Assembly (NCBI GenBank): GCA_030272155.1
Contig: CP126196.1
Coordinates: 2,232,001-2,296,000 of the forward strand
Origin: Tetradesmus obliquus
Taxonomy: Eukaryota; Chlorophyta; Chlorophyceae; Sphaeropleales; Scenedesmaceae
Direction: 5' to 3'
Length of the DNA: 64,000 nucleotides
Shown: positions 33,150 to 45,883 of the stretch, in pieces
How the letters are laid out: each line of letters starts with the position of its first letter
Position numbering within the stretch: the first letter of the stretch is position 1
Made by a program: the position numbers and the translations under genes
Notes under the pieces: generated by a model
What the model was told of the DNA's origin: nothing
Databases searched by the model: none
What the model saw: only the letters and a program-made list of their open reading frames with translations

Positions 33150-33626
33150 GCAGGGCTGGGACACGCCGGCAGCAGCAGAGGAGAGTCACGCAGCTGCAGG
33201 CGTGATCAGGCTGGCAAGCAAGCCGCTGTTTGCTGACGATGCAGATGATGACAGCGCTTTCTTTGGCAGCACATCACCAGCAGCAGCAGCAGCTGATGCT
33301 GCTGAGCCAGCTGCTGCGTCAGTGCTGCCATCGAGCACGCTGCCAGCTGCCGCTGCGACTGAAAGACCCGCAGCACCAGCAGCAGCAGCAGTAGTAGAAC
33401 CGCTTGGTTGCAGCTACAAGATAGCCACAAACAGCCTGTTTGAAGCTGATGACGATGACTCATCAGCTTTCTTCAATGACGGGGTTGCTGCTGCTGCACC
33501 TGCTGCTGCGGGTGCGGTCATGACATCTGGTACAGTGCCAGACGCTCTTGGTAGCAGCAGCACAGCTGCTGGTCCTTTTATAGGCCCAGGCCCATCAGCA
33601 GTTGCTGATGCCTGGCAAGCGTCTGC

Positions 33627-33667
<41 letters not shown>

Positions 33668-33939
33668 TGTATGCAGCAGTGGGTGGCGATGGTGGAGCAG
33701 CAGCTGCTGGCTTTGTGTCAGCAGCAGCAGCAGCTCCCTTTTCTGCTGATGATGACGCTAGTGCATTCTTTGATGACGCTGCAGATGCAGCTGCTGCTCC
33801 TTTTGCAAGCCAGCAGCAACAGCCTGCACACAGCTTGCAGCCATGGGAGCAGCAGCAGCAGCAGCAGCACTGGGACCAGCAGCAGCAGGAACAACCTTGG
33901 CAGCAGCAGCAGCAACATTGGGAGCAGCAGCAGCAGCCT

Positions 33940-33974
<35 letters not shown>

Positions 33975-34521
33975 ACAGCAACAAGCGTGGGAACAGCAGC
34001 AGCTGCAGCAGCAGCCACCTTGGGACCAGCAGCAGCAGTGGCAGCAGCAGCAGCAGCAGCATGCTGCTCCTCACCTTGCGCCTGTTGCACCAGCAGCAGC
34101 AGCAGCCCACCAGCAGCATGATGATGGCAGTGCTTTCTTTGATGACTTCAACAGCTCAGGAGGGGCTGCCGCCCCTGCTGCTGCACCTTCTGCACCTGCT
34201 GTTGTTGCACCTGCTGCTGCTGCCGGCTATGCTGCACCACATGCCGCTGATGATGACGGCAGTGCCTTCTTTGCTGACGATGATGCTGACCAACCGCACA
34301 GCCAGGCCACGCCAGCGCCTGCAGCTGCAGCAGCTACATGGCCTGAGCCAGCAGCAGCAGCAGCAGCAGTAGCGCCCGCAACAACTGCAGAAAGTCAAGT
34401 GGCAGCGAACACGGCTGCCCATGATCCAGCTCCTGCAGGATCTGCACCACAGCAGCAGCAGCAGCAGCAGCCAATCTGGCAGCACGATGGTGATGCCAGC
34501 AGCTTCTTTGATGATGGAGGG

Positions 34522-34565
<44 letters not shown>

Positions 34566-34647
34566 GGGCCCTGCTGCTGATGAAGCAGCAGCAATCCCAG
34601 CAGCAGCAGCAGATGTGGATACAGCCGCAGCCGCGGCCGCAGATGAG

Positions 34648-34683
<36 letters not shown>

Positions 34684-35995
34684 ATTGCTCCACCCGCTGG
34701 AGCTGCTGCTGTGGTCGATGCTGCAGTGGCTGCATGGCCGGTAGATCCTGCTGCCTTTGATGCTGGCGCGGCAGCAGGCGGTGCTGTGGCTGGTGCAGAC
34801 GCCGAGCCAGCAGCAGCAGCAGGAACAGGATCAGGATTGTTTGATGCAGACAACATGGCTGCTGGTGGCAGTGCACAGCAGCCGTCAGCAACACAGCAGC
34901 AGCAGTGGGATGGGCAGCAGCAGCAGCAGCAGTGGGACGGGCAACATCAGCAACAGCAGCAGTGGGATGGGCAGCAGCAATGGGGTGGGCAGGAGCAGCA
35001 GCAGCAGTGGAACGGGGAACAGCAGCAGTGGGATGGGCAGCAGCAGCAGCAGTGGGACTATAGTCAGCAGCAGCAGCAGCAGTGGGGCCAGGCTGACCAG
35101 CTCACCCAGCAGCAGTATGGGCAGTACGACTACACCCAGCAGCAGTACAGTCAGCAACAGCAGTACGATCAATACGGCCAGCAGCAGTACGATCAGTACG
35201 ACCAGCAGCAATATAATGCTGCTGCAGACAGCTCTGCTGGTTACTCAGTCGGCTTCACCCAGCAGCAGCAGCAGCAGCAGCAGGGTCCATTTGGCATCCC
35301 AGGCAGCCACCGCTTCAACAAAAGAAGCTCAGCTGGCACCAGCAGCAGCACAGCTATGGCTGGATACATGCCACAGCCTTCAGGCTACATGCCTGGCCCT
35401 GCTGCTGCTGCTGCTGCTGCTGGGGGTGCAGGGGGTCCAGCTGTGTTCCAGCCATTTATTCCACCTTCACCTGCGCCCATGGCACCCCCAGAGCACTCAG
35501 CAGCAGTTGACTTTGGGGCTGGCAGCAGCAGCAGCGGCTATGGGTTTGCAGGCGCCGGCAGCAGCAGCAGGACAGGGTCATCTGTACTGCCTGCTGCGGT
35601 ACAGCCGCAGTACGGCGGCAGCGGTACAGCAGTACAAAACACCTACCAGCAGCAACAGCAGTATACTGGCAGTATGGCTCCCCATTACGGCAGTACAACC
35701 GCCGCTGGATCATATGCTGCAGCCCCTGCCTCTGCTGCTGCTGGGTGGGGCTCTCAGGCAGGGTTTTATGATGCTGCAGGGTATAGCAGCCAGCAGCAGC
35801 AGCAGCAGCAGTACACGCCATCTACCTACGCTGTCCCGGCGCCAGATGCATCTGCGCTGGCTGCGTATGCTGCTGCTGCTCCGCCTTGTAATATGCTGGA
35901 GGCACGCAGGAGCCCTCATGGGCGGCCGCCGTGTGCATTTGTAGCATTTGGTGTGGGCGGCAGGGCAGTGGTGCAGGAGCCGTCTGTTCACGCAG
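29881..35995 (+). other. SEC16: SEC16 exon 1: 2,038-aa disordered N-terminal region
   Basis: One uninterrupted exon. It starts acidic (EWVSEDEEDYG), then Pro/Gln-rich, then three near-identical copies of a PPPAVPR / GGSSGGGAAAAAA unit at about 30547-30760. Large polyQ and polyA blocks follow. Seven spaced acidic-diphenylalanine motifs (consensus D-x-S-A/S-F-F-x-D) occur at 32731, 33244, 33448, 33748, 34119, 34249 and 34486. A Trp-spaced polyQ section (W followed by D/E/G and 3-6 Q) covers about 33840-34060 and 34909-35090, then Q/Y repeats to 35220. A possible first part of the central conserved domain ends the exon. The donor at 35995 (CACGCAG|GTGCGG) is the best fit. Confidence 0.8.
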
Positions 35996-38130
35996 GTGCG
36001 GGCGGTTTGGGGTTTGAGTATTGTGTAGTAGGCGTATCTGTCTGGCTTCATCTCAGGTTTTCAGTTTCTTGCCAACTTTGTTGGCGGCAGGGCGGTGGTG
36101 CAGGAGCCTCTGATGCACAAGCAGTGTGGGGTTTGGGGTTGAAGCGTTTGAAGGAAGGTCAGCTGCCTGGCTTCGTTGCAAACATTCAGTATCTTGCCGA
36201 CTGTGTTTATCGGCAAGGCCAGAACAGAGGAGTCATCCCGCCACTGCCCAACGCCCACTGCCTATCTCCTTACTGTGCCTGCGCCTGCACATCTTTTCCT
36301 GCTGCGCCTGCAGTGCCAGACATGGACGCGAGCTTTGCCAGCATGGGCGCAGGCGTGCTGCGCTTCGCTTCCATCCTGCAGCTACCAACTACCCTCAAAT
36401 CCCTCGCCTGCACCTTCAACAGCAGCAGCAGCAGCAGCAGTGCGGCCTACCCTGCTGCTGCTGCTGCTGCTGCCGAGCGGCCTAGCTCAGCTCCTGCTGC
36501 TGGCAGTACAGCCGGCAGTACAACTGAGCCCACCTGTTCTATCACAGCAATGAATAGGCTGATTGAAAGCTTCCCGGGACCGTTAGGATCCAATACTAGC
36601 AAGGATAAATGCATCAAATTCATTCAGCAGCGCATTGCAGCAAGCCAGGTTGAGGAATGCACCCCAGATGCACCCTCATGGCAGATCGAAGGCAAACGGG
36701 CTCTCTGGGAGCTGCTGCTGCTGATGGCAAAGCATCAAGGACAGCTGAAAGCCAGCAGCAGCAGCAGCGGCGGCGGCGCCAAAGGCGCAGCAGCAGCTGT
36801 CACAGGACTCCTTAGAGGCGCAATTACTGCAGACAGTGACGGCAGCAGCAGCAGCCCTGCAGCTGCTGCTGCTGCTGCTGCTGCGCGTGTGTCGCCCACT
36901 GCGGCAGCAGCAGCGGCGGCAGCAGCGGCAGCTGCAGCAGCAGGGGAGTGTGAGCTTCTGAAGGTGATTGCGCCTGGTGCGCTGTCGTCTGGCGCTAGTG
37001 CTGGGCAGCGGCTGTTGGCTGGTCAGGTGCCTGACATGGAGCTGCAGGCGACAGCAGCAGAGATGCAGGTGAGTTTGTGAGACTAACAAATACATGGCAT
37101 TTCGAAGCTGCGGCATGGGTGTTGTTAGCTGGATATGTAGTGTAAGCGGCTGCTGGCTGGGCGGGTGCCTGACATGGAGCTGCAGGCGACAGCAGCGGAG
37201 ATGCAGGTGAGAGAGGGAGAAGAATGTTGCTAATACACAGCTGCGGAGACAGAGGCTCACGGCGTGGTGTGTGTTACTGTTGACAGCCTGCAGTGGAGCT
37301 GCAGGCGATGCCAGCAGGGGAGATGCAGGTGAGCCGGGTTCACCAAGAAATGTGGCACTGTGCAGCTGTGGCATGGGCACCAGTGCTGGCCAGCGGTTGC
37401 TGGCTGGGCGGGTGCCTGACATGGAGCTGCAGGCGACAGCAGCGGAGATGCAGGTGAGCTGGGTTCACAAAGAAAAGTGATGGCACTGTGCAGCTGTGGC
37501 TAGGGGCTTCTGAGCTGGATGTATAGTGTGAGCGGCTGCTGGCTGGTCAGGTGCCCGACATGGAGCTGCAGGCGACTGCAGCAGAGATGCAGGTAAGAGA
37601 GGGGGCGGGGTTCTGCTGGTGTGCAGCTGCAGAGACAGAGGCTCGCAGCATAGGAGGGATGTGTGTCGCTGTTGAGGCGTTGTGTAGAGCCTGACATGCA
37701 GCTGCAGGCGACAGCAGCGGAGATGCAGGTGGGGGGGGGGGGGGGGGGGTGCGCTGTTTTGGGTCTGGATGACAGTGAGGGCATATTCGATAGAACCGGC
37801 ACACTGTGTCGTATGTGCTGCTGTTGAGGCATGGTGGAGAGCCGGCAAGGGAGCTGCAGGCGACAGCAGCAGAGATGTAGGTGAGCTGAGTTGACTAGCA
37901 AGACGTGGCGCTTTGCGGCTGCGGCATGGGTTTGATTAGCTGGATGTATGTTGTGAGCAGCTGCTGGCTGGGGGGGTGCCAGAGATGGAGCTGCAGGCGA
38001 CAGCAGCAGACACGCAGGTGAGGCAGGGGGGGGTGCTGATGTAAAGCTGCAAAAATAGAGGCTCACTGCTTGGTGTGTTTGCTGTTGAGGCGTTGCGAAG
38101 CGTCTGCAAGGGACATCACGCATCTCACAA

Positions 38131-38165
<35 letters not shown>

Positions 38166-38961
38166 CAGCGCCTGCTGATGATGGGGTGCCGCCAGGAGGC
38201 GCTGGCTGTGGCGCTGGCTGGCCAGCTGTGGGCGCCCGCACTGATCCTGGCATTTGGCTTCGGTGAGTGAACATGGCATGACTCATTCATGCATGGTGTT
38301 GTTTGAATGCTTGAATCACAGCCAGCACTATCGTTTGGCGCTTGCTGGGCAGCTGTGGGGGCTCACGCTGATTCTGGCCTCCGGTTTTGTTGAGCTGAAT
38401 TAATTGATCGAATGCTTTCATCTGAATTGGGCTTGAAAAGAGGCAGTGATTGTGTGTGGCGCTGGCTGGCCAGCTGTGGGCGCCCGCACTGATCCTGGCA
38501 TTTGGCTTCGGTAAGCAGATGCGACTGCACCCGTTGTCTTAATGGTATGCCATTAGGCTTGGTGTCATTGTCTGTGTTGGGCTTGATCATAGTCAGCGGA
38601 TCTTGTGTGGCGCTGGCTGGCCAGCGGTGGGCCCCTTGCAGTGAACCTGGCCTTAGGTGAGCACGAGTGAAGAAACCGCACAAGCAAGCACAGCAGCAAA
38701 ATATACACACGCTTGCTAGTGCACCTGCAATGCAGACAAAAGAATAATTCAGAACACCCACCAACCAATGTTTGCAAATGTTCCCGCACCTCCGCCTGCA
38801 GGTGAGCAGAAGTTCCATGAGGTTGCTGCCAGCATGGCGCAGCGCGGCCTGCTGCGCGGCACGCCCCTGCGCTCCCTGGCGCTGCTGCTGTCACACCGGC
38901 CTGACCTGGTGCATGAGAGCACGCTGGCACCAGCAAACCTCATCACTGCAGCCGCCGGCAG

Positions 38962-39005
<44 letters not shown>

Positions 39006-41991
39006 TTACGGGCGGTGGGCTGCCGCCGGTCCCTCCGTCAGGCTTTGGCGGTGGTAGCAGCAGCAGCACTGGCCTAGCAGGTCCGCAGGGCTCAGCCGGC
39101 AGTACTGCTAGCGGTTTAGGGTTAAGCCCGCTGGGGCCACACGCGTCAACCGGCATGCTAAACCCTGGCGCCCTGGGCTTGCCAGGGGTTAGGGTTTCGA
39201 CCCCGGGGCTCCCCGGCGGATCAGCGCTGGTTGCATACACGCCTGGCGGCAGCGCGAGGGGCGGCAGCGGCAGGGGCAGCGGCGCCGGCGCAGGGTTCTT
39301 CAACCCTGTTGGCAGTGGGGCCGGGGCAGGGGATGTGCTGTTGGGTCAGTGGCGGGAGAATCTTGCGATCATGGCAGCAAACCGGACTGCTGGTGATGTG
39401 GAGGCGATCATGCAGCTGGGGGACAGGCTGCTGGCGGAGCAGGGGCAGGTGGGCGGCAGCGGTGGGCCCGCGCGCTTGCAGGAAACACACGTGCTTGCAG
39501 GAAAGCGAGTATGCTGGCAGGACTGCGGGTATTGCAGGATATGGTAGCGTGGCTGACAGTGGGGAATGGGTGTGCTGCACTGGTGATGTTGCTTCTATTC
39601 CTGCTGCTGACTTCATTCTGCCCTCTGGTTGCTGCTGTTCTTGCTGCTGCTGCCAAACGTCCTCAAACCGCAGCTGGAGGCTGCGCACATGTGCTACCTG
39701 GTGGCGGGCTGCCTGCCCGCCCCCATTGATGCTGGGCCGGGCTGCCGGCTGGTGCTGCTGGGGCTGAACCACGCCACTGCTGCAGGCAGGCGGGGCATGG
39801 CGCAGCTGCTGCCGCTGATGCGGAGTGAGCTGTACGAGTGGGCGCGCACACTGGCAGGTAAGATTCAGTGAGTAGTAAATAAACGACTTGTGACCATATA
39901 CTTTGTTTGCATAGCAACAACACCAGCAGCAGCAATACAGCACACAGCTTGATGCACAGCGAGCTGTACAATGGGGCGCGGGGCCCGGCAGGTGAGGAAG
40001 TGCAGCAGCAGCAACAGCAGCAGCAGCAGCAGCAGAGCAGGACTGCCTGTGTATGGAAATGAGAGGTCAATTACAATAGCAGGCTGGCTGATCCTGGTGG
40101 CTTCCCACTCTGTGTTTGTATATCATCCTGTGGCCCTGCTGCCTGCCATGTGTTACGGAAAGGACGGCAGCACACAGGCATGTGATGCGTAAGACATGGA
40201 GGTGCAAGGCTTGCTCATTTCAAATCACAGGAGCTGCATGGCGCCATCTGCAGCATGGCATGCTGCCTACCACCACACGCTGCAGGCGACCCAGGCATCA
40301 CTGATTGCCCCTGCTGCGTTTTAAGCTTGTGTTGTTGCTTCCAAGTGTGCTCATGCTTGCGTGAAACAGTGCTCTCCCTGGCTGCCTATCTCTGAATGCA
40401 GGTGACCCCAGCCAGCACTGGCTGCCGCTGCTGCCTTACAAGCTTGTGTACCTTGATGTTTTTTTACTGTACCTAAGCTTTTGTAAAACAAAGTCCCGCC
40501 GGCTGCATGTGCTCAACTCTGCAGGCGACCCCAGCCAGCACTGGCTGCCGCTGCTGCCCTACAAGCTTTTACATTTCGAATGCTGCTTGGTGTGCTTGTG
40601 TGCTCATGCTTATGTTTGAAACTTCGTTCTGCCTGGCTGCCCTTTTTATCTACAGGCGACCCCAGCCAGCACTGGCTGCCGCTGCTGCCCCACAAGCTTG
40701 TACACTTTGATGCTTTTAGACGCACCTGAGCTTCAACACAACAATCTTCCTGGCTGCCCGTTTTCTCATTGCAGGCGACCCCAGCCAGCACTGGCTGCCG
40801 CTGCTGCCCTACAAGCTTGTACACTTTGATGCTTTTAGACGCACCTGAGCTTAAGCAGAACAAAATCTTCCTGGCTGGTTTTTTTCAAAATGCAGGCGAC
40901 CCCAGCCAGCACTGGCTGCCGCTGCTGCCCTACAAGCTGCAGCTGGCATCTCTCCTGGCAGACACAGGCCACGTGTCCCGCGCCCTTTCCTACTGCGCCG
41001 CACTTGATGCAGCGCTGCGGCCATACACCGCAGCAGCAGGCAGCAAGCCAGCGGCAGCAGGGCCCAGCAGCAGCAGCAACTTCAGTAATGTGCCGCCGGG
41101 TCTACTAGTGGCTGCCTCGCAGCTTGAGGCACTACGGGAAAGGCTAAGCCTGCATGCTGCTGCGCATAACATTAGGGTCAGCAGTAATGAGTCAACATTA
41201 GGCAAGCTGGGCCGGTTCTTGGATAGTACAATCAACAAGCTCATGTGGGGTGAGCAGCAGCCTGTGCAGCAGATGACCTCTGCAGCGCGGCCGGCAGCAG
41301 CAGCAGCAGCAGCAGCAGGTGGTTTGGCTGGAATGTCTGGCGATTCGTTGAGTGGTAGCGGTGTTGTGGGTGGTGGTGGTGGTGTTACAGCAGCTGGGCA
41401 GCAGCCGCTACTGCTGGGGGCTGGCTCTTTAGGGCCTCCTAGCTGGGTCATGCAGCAGCAGCAGCAGCAGCAGGGGGTTGCAGGCTCTCCTAGCATGCCG
41501 AATGCTGCTGCTGCTGCCATGGCACGCAAAGGCAGCTGGAGTAACATGTTTGGTGGTGGGGGTGGGGCTGTGAATAGCTCTGGGGTAAACAGCCCAGTGG
41601 CTCAGCACGGCATCAGCACAGAAGGCAGTGCAGCGCAGCTGCTAGCAGGAGCAGGGGTACTGCCCGGTGCATCATCTGGTTGGGCAGGAGAATCGCCTGC
41701 CGATGCTATGCTTGCATCAGCAGCAGCAGCAGCAGCAGGAGGAGGTGCGGTGCCGCCACCTGCTGCTGTGGCTGCTGGCAGTTATGGCTCCCCTGCTGCT
41801 GCTGGTTCAGCATGGGCTGGCGGTGGGGAGTCATTCAGCAGCAGCAGCAGCCACCACCAGAGGAGTGCCAGCCAACACAGTTCGACTGGAACACCTGCAG
41901 CTTGGGTGCCAGGTCAGCAGCAGCAGCAGCAGGGTAGTGGTGCTGGTAGTGCAGCACACTCGCGCACACCCAGCTATGACGTGACAGGCTT

Positions 41992-42030
<39 letters not shown>

Positions 42031-42980
42031 CAGCCCAGCTGCGGCTGTGCCAGCACAGCAGCAGCCTGCTGCAGATGCATCCAAGCAGCAGCAGCAGCAG
42101 CAGCAGCCTCCAAACACAGCTCCAGATGCTGCTGCTGCTGCACCTGCTGCAGCCAAAGGCAAGGGCGTAGAAGCCAGCAGTAGCAAGGCGGCCGCCAAAA
42201 GCAGCAGCAGCAGCAAAGGCAAGGGCTGGCTGTCTGGCATTGGCATTGGCAGCCTGTTAGGTGTGAAGCAGCCAGTGACAGCCAAGCTAGGCGAGGAGAA
42301 TCAGTTTTATTATGATGAAGCCCGCAAGAGATGGGTGCTGCCTGGTCAGGAAGATGAGCCAGCAGCAGATAAGCCGGCACCACCTCCAACTAGCTTCACC
42401 CCGGCCGGCAGCAGCAGCAGCAATTTGGCTGCAATGCAAGATGGGGCGGCTGGTGCTGCTGCGGCAGCCGGACCGCCACCTCCAGCAGCAGCAGCAGCAG
42501 CAGCAGCAGGCAAGCCGCCGACAGGTCTGCAGTCTGGGCCTCCCTCATATTCATCCGGTCCTTATTCAGCAGGCCGTGTTGGCTCAAGCACGGACCTCAC
42601 TACTGCTGCTGCTGCTGCTGGCAGTGGCGGCTCAGGTCTACCAGGGCCCCCGCCTCCAGCAGCAGCAGCAGCAGGCAGGCCGCCTTCAGGGCTGTCAGGG
42701 CCGCCATCCTCGGGGCCTGCCTCTCAGGGCACAGCAGGCCAGCAGCAGCAGCAGCAGCTGTCGGGGCCTCCGAGCTTCACTCTGAGGCGGCCAGCAGCTG
42801 GCGGGGTGGGCAGCAGGTGCGCAGTTTGCTCGAACAGTGGGGCCTGGGCATGCAGCACAGTGACTGTTGGGTTGCGCAACTATACACGGCGATCGTGTCA
42901 AGCTCCCACCACACACGCAAACACATTGTTTGGTGACAATATGCTTTGTGTTGTCAGCTGACGTATCATTGAAGTGTTGC

Positions 42981-43020
<40 letters not shown>

Positions 43021-43269
43021 AGATACGTGTCCACCTTTGCCTCAGCCGGCAGCAGCTCAGGCGGCCCGCCCAGCAGCAGCACCAGCAGCACCAGCCTGCT
43101 GCCAGGCATGCAGCCAGCGCTACCAGATGCTGCTGCTGCTGCTGCTGGCAGGCCTGCAGGGCTGCCCCCTGGGCCACCAGCAGGAGGCTTCTTTGTGCCA
43201 CCTGCTGCTGCTGCTGCTGCTGAGGGTCCTAGTGCAGGTGTGGACCACTCCTCAGAAGTTGCGGGTGAT

Positions 43270-43308
<39 letters not shown>

Positions 43309-43523
43309 CAAAGTGCACATGCGGATCCCGCTGCTGCAGGTGCAACAAGCCCAACACGAGTTGCACAGCAGCAGCAGCAGCAGCAGCAGGCGCTGGCAGC
43401 AGCTCAGGCACTTGGCCCCGCGCCTCCAACAGCAGCAGGGGCAGCAGCAGCAGCAATGCGCAGCCCTCCGCTGTCAGTGGCGTCAGGGCCAGCTAGTGCT
43501 GGCAGCACCACTGCACACCACCC

Positions 43524-43560
<37 letters not shown>

Positions 43561-43811
43561 TTGCCTGCTGCATCACACAGCGCTGCTGCTGCTTCTGCTC
43601 CTGCTGCTGTGGCACAGCATGCATATGGCAGCCCCACACATCACCAGCAGCAGCAGCAGCACGCACAGCATGGGTACGGCAGCCTTACACACCATCAGCA
43701 ACAGCAGCAGCAGCCGGGGACAGGGCATGACGTTCCGGGCGTGGCAGCTGCAGAAGCAGCAGCTGTGGCGGTGCTAAGTGTGACCTATGATGCTTACTTT
43801 GCAGGCGGCGC

Positions 43812-43842
<31 letters not shown>

Positions 43843-44358
43843 CAGAGTGCACATGCACAAAGCAATGCAGCGGCAGCAGCTGGCAATGATTCGGCATACG
43901 GATATGGAGCCGGTACTGCTGCTTCTGCTGGTGGCTATGGCTACTCGCAATATGGAGGGCAACAGGCGGAGCAGCAGCAGCAGCAGCCTCAGTATGGCTA
44001 TGGGTATGGACAACAGCAGCAGTATGGCTATGGGCAGCAGCAGCTGGCACAGCAGCCTACACAGCAGCAATACGGCTACATGCAGCAGCAGCAGCAGCCG
44101 GCAGGATACGTCTATGGACAACAGCAACCTCAGCAGCAGCAGCATGTGTACGGGCAAGAGCAGCAGCAGCAGTACGGCTATGGGTACGGCTATGGTGCTG
44201 CTGCTGGAGCAGGCTACGGCCAGCAGCAGCCAGCAGCTGGTGTCCATGGCGGCTATGCACAAGGCGGCTATGCTGCTGTTGCTGGGGGTGGCGGCATTGA
44301 CCCAACCAGCAGCGGTGCTGCTGTGGATGCGGGGGAGATGCAGGAGGTTGCGCTGTGA
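29881..44358 (+). CDS. SEC16: SEC16, COPII/ER exit site scaffold, giant low-complexity form
   Basis: Seven exons with matching phases: 29881-35995, 36314-37068, 38169-38262, 38802-39448, 39674-39857, 40896-42816, 43023-44358, giving 3,683 aa (or 3,678 from ATG 29896, MSESDADSG). Sec16 organises ER exit sites and binds Sec23, Sec31 and Sar1-GTP at the ER. The conserved central domain starts with GRPPCAFVAFGVGGRAVV, continues with LIESFPGPL, then the alpha-solenoid: CRQEALAVALAGQLWAPAL, LLGQWRENLAIMAANRT, AAHMCYLVAGCLP, HWLPLLPYKLQLASLLAD. Downstream, FYYDEARKRWVLPG is the conserved Sec16 C-terminal motif, and RYVSTF matches the family's RYVDTF segment. At about 2,000-2,400 aa in animals, the family is usually shorter. 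Identity is very sure. Confidence 0.92.
36060..40830 (+). repeat. Exon-edge echoes in SEC16 introns 1-5
   Basis: Intron 1 has one donor-side echo of exon 1 (GGRAVVQEP) at about 36076-36125. Intron 2 has seven donor-side echoes of exon 2 (LLAG.VPDMELQATAAEMQ) at about 37155, 37285, 37400, 37540, 37690, 37840 and 37965, each ending GCAG|GTG or GTAG|GTG. Intron 3 has three echoes of exon 3 (VALAGQLWAPAL) at about 38320, 38455 and 38605; the second is near-perfect with a GTAAGC donor. Intron 5 has a donor-side echo near 39960-39992 and four clear acceptor-side echoes of exon 6 (GCAGGCGACCCCAGCCAGCA) at 40398, 40524, 40657 and 40773, plus a degenerate one at about 40284. Confidence 0.86.
37731..37749 (+). 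repeat. G19 homopolymer directly after an echo donor
   Basis: Nineteen G in a row follow the GT of the echo donor AGATGCAG|GT in SEC16 intron 2. A second poly-G run of about 17 lies at 49917-49933 in the COG4 gene, where on the coding strand it is a poly-C tract in front of an echo acceptor. Confidence 0.9.
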
Positions 44359-44789
44359 GGGGGGCGGGGCAGCGGGGTTAATGTAACAAAAGGACATATA
44401 TATAGTCAGTGCACGGTCATGCACCTTCAAGCAATGCTGGACCAGGAGACCCCCGCCAAATTGGCGGCGCCAATGGTATGCCTGTGGCGTTGGTGAGGCT
44501 TGCAGGCGTCGCCAGCTGGTAATGGTGGGCGCTTGTTGCCCAACATTGGATGACAAAAAAATCTGATGGCGAGTGATGAGCGTGTTCCAGGGGAGGTTTG
44601 GTTGCAGCTGAGACACGCACTTCATCTACTGAGGGGTCACATTCGCTTGTTGGGGTGCCTGGTTGCACGTTTTAACCCTTGACTACTGGTTGTTTCCAGC
44701 ACAACGAATTCTAGGGCACTGTCTTGTTACAGCAGCATTTGAATCATGGCAACCCTAAACCTGCTTTGCCATGAGTTCGTGGCCGCTGC
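44359..44789 (+). other. Intergenic between SEC16 and the sulfurtransferase gene
   Basis: 431 bp. TGTAA at 44382-44386 is only 24 bp past the SEC16 stop, short for a 3' UTR but the only plus-strand copy I see here. The remainder should be the promoter of the next gene; no motif recognised. Confidence 0.45.
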
Positions 44790-45713
44790 ATGCGCAGCTT
44801 TTGCTCTCAAACATTAAAGAAAGTGTTTTTAATCGTATTTTCTGTTTGGATCTTATTAGCGGTAGCCATGCTGCTGCGCACGAAGATACCTTCGCACTCG
44901 TACTGCTTGACATCTGCCGCACACCGACATCACACGCAACGCAAGTGCAGTGTCGTCGTGCAGTCATATACCGCTCACCCAGATCCCGTCGTGACCACGC
45001 AGTGGCTGGCAAACCATCTGGATGAGGTCAGGCACTACTGCTGCTGCTGCTACTGCTGCTGTCTTCTGCCTGCTGGTCATGGTCGCTTACACACTCCACA
45101 AAGAGCTGTCAACTGTTCTAAATAGCTTCTTATTGTCCGCCTCTAGTACCTTCTGAAACCACTGCTGCTCACCCTGGGCAGCTGCATGCAGCCTTGGCCT
45201 GTTTCTGCTGCCTGCCTGCCTGCCTGCCCATCGGCACCATAAGTATTTGGCGTTGAAGGGTGTGCATTGTGTTCTACCGTGCTTACTCTCCTCCTTGGTC
45301 TCAGACCATGTGTTCAACCTCTTGTGGCTCAAACCATCCAATATGGTGCCAGGACCCACATGTAACTATCCTCTCTCATAGGACATCCCCAGCTTCATGC
45401 TGCATGGCTTGTCGCTACTGCCGCTGTCCATTGACTGCGTCATATATATTTACTTGCCAGGTCAACATTTTGGACGTCAGGGGCGATGTTGACAGTGCAA
45501 CCCTCAAACATCAAAGTGGGCGGTGCAGCTGCATGCTGCGCAGCGTGTTTTGATCTGCCCGCTGCGCCGTTGGCTGTGCCTTATGTTTGCTGTCCAGGTC
45601 AGCATTCTGGATGTCAGGGGCCATGTTGACAGTGTGCTGGTGGGGGAAGGAGTGGAGCAGTCAACCTATGTAGCAGATTACGCCGCATACCTGGAAGGCC
45701 ACATACCAGTGAG

Positions 45714-45745
<32 letters not shown>

Positions 45746-45851
45746 GGCAGCAGCAGCGCTTGGTGTGATGGTTGCCATGCCGTGCTTGCTAAAGACGTAT
45801 GAGTTGCTGCTGGAAAATGGCGCTACAGGGCAGGGGACTTCACTGCTATCA

Positions 45852-45883
<32 letters not shown>

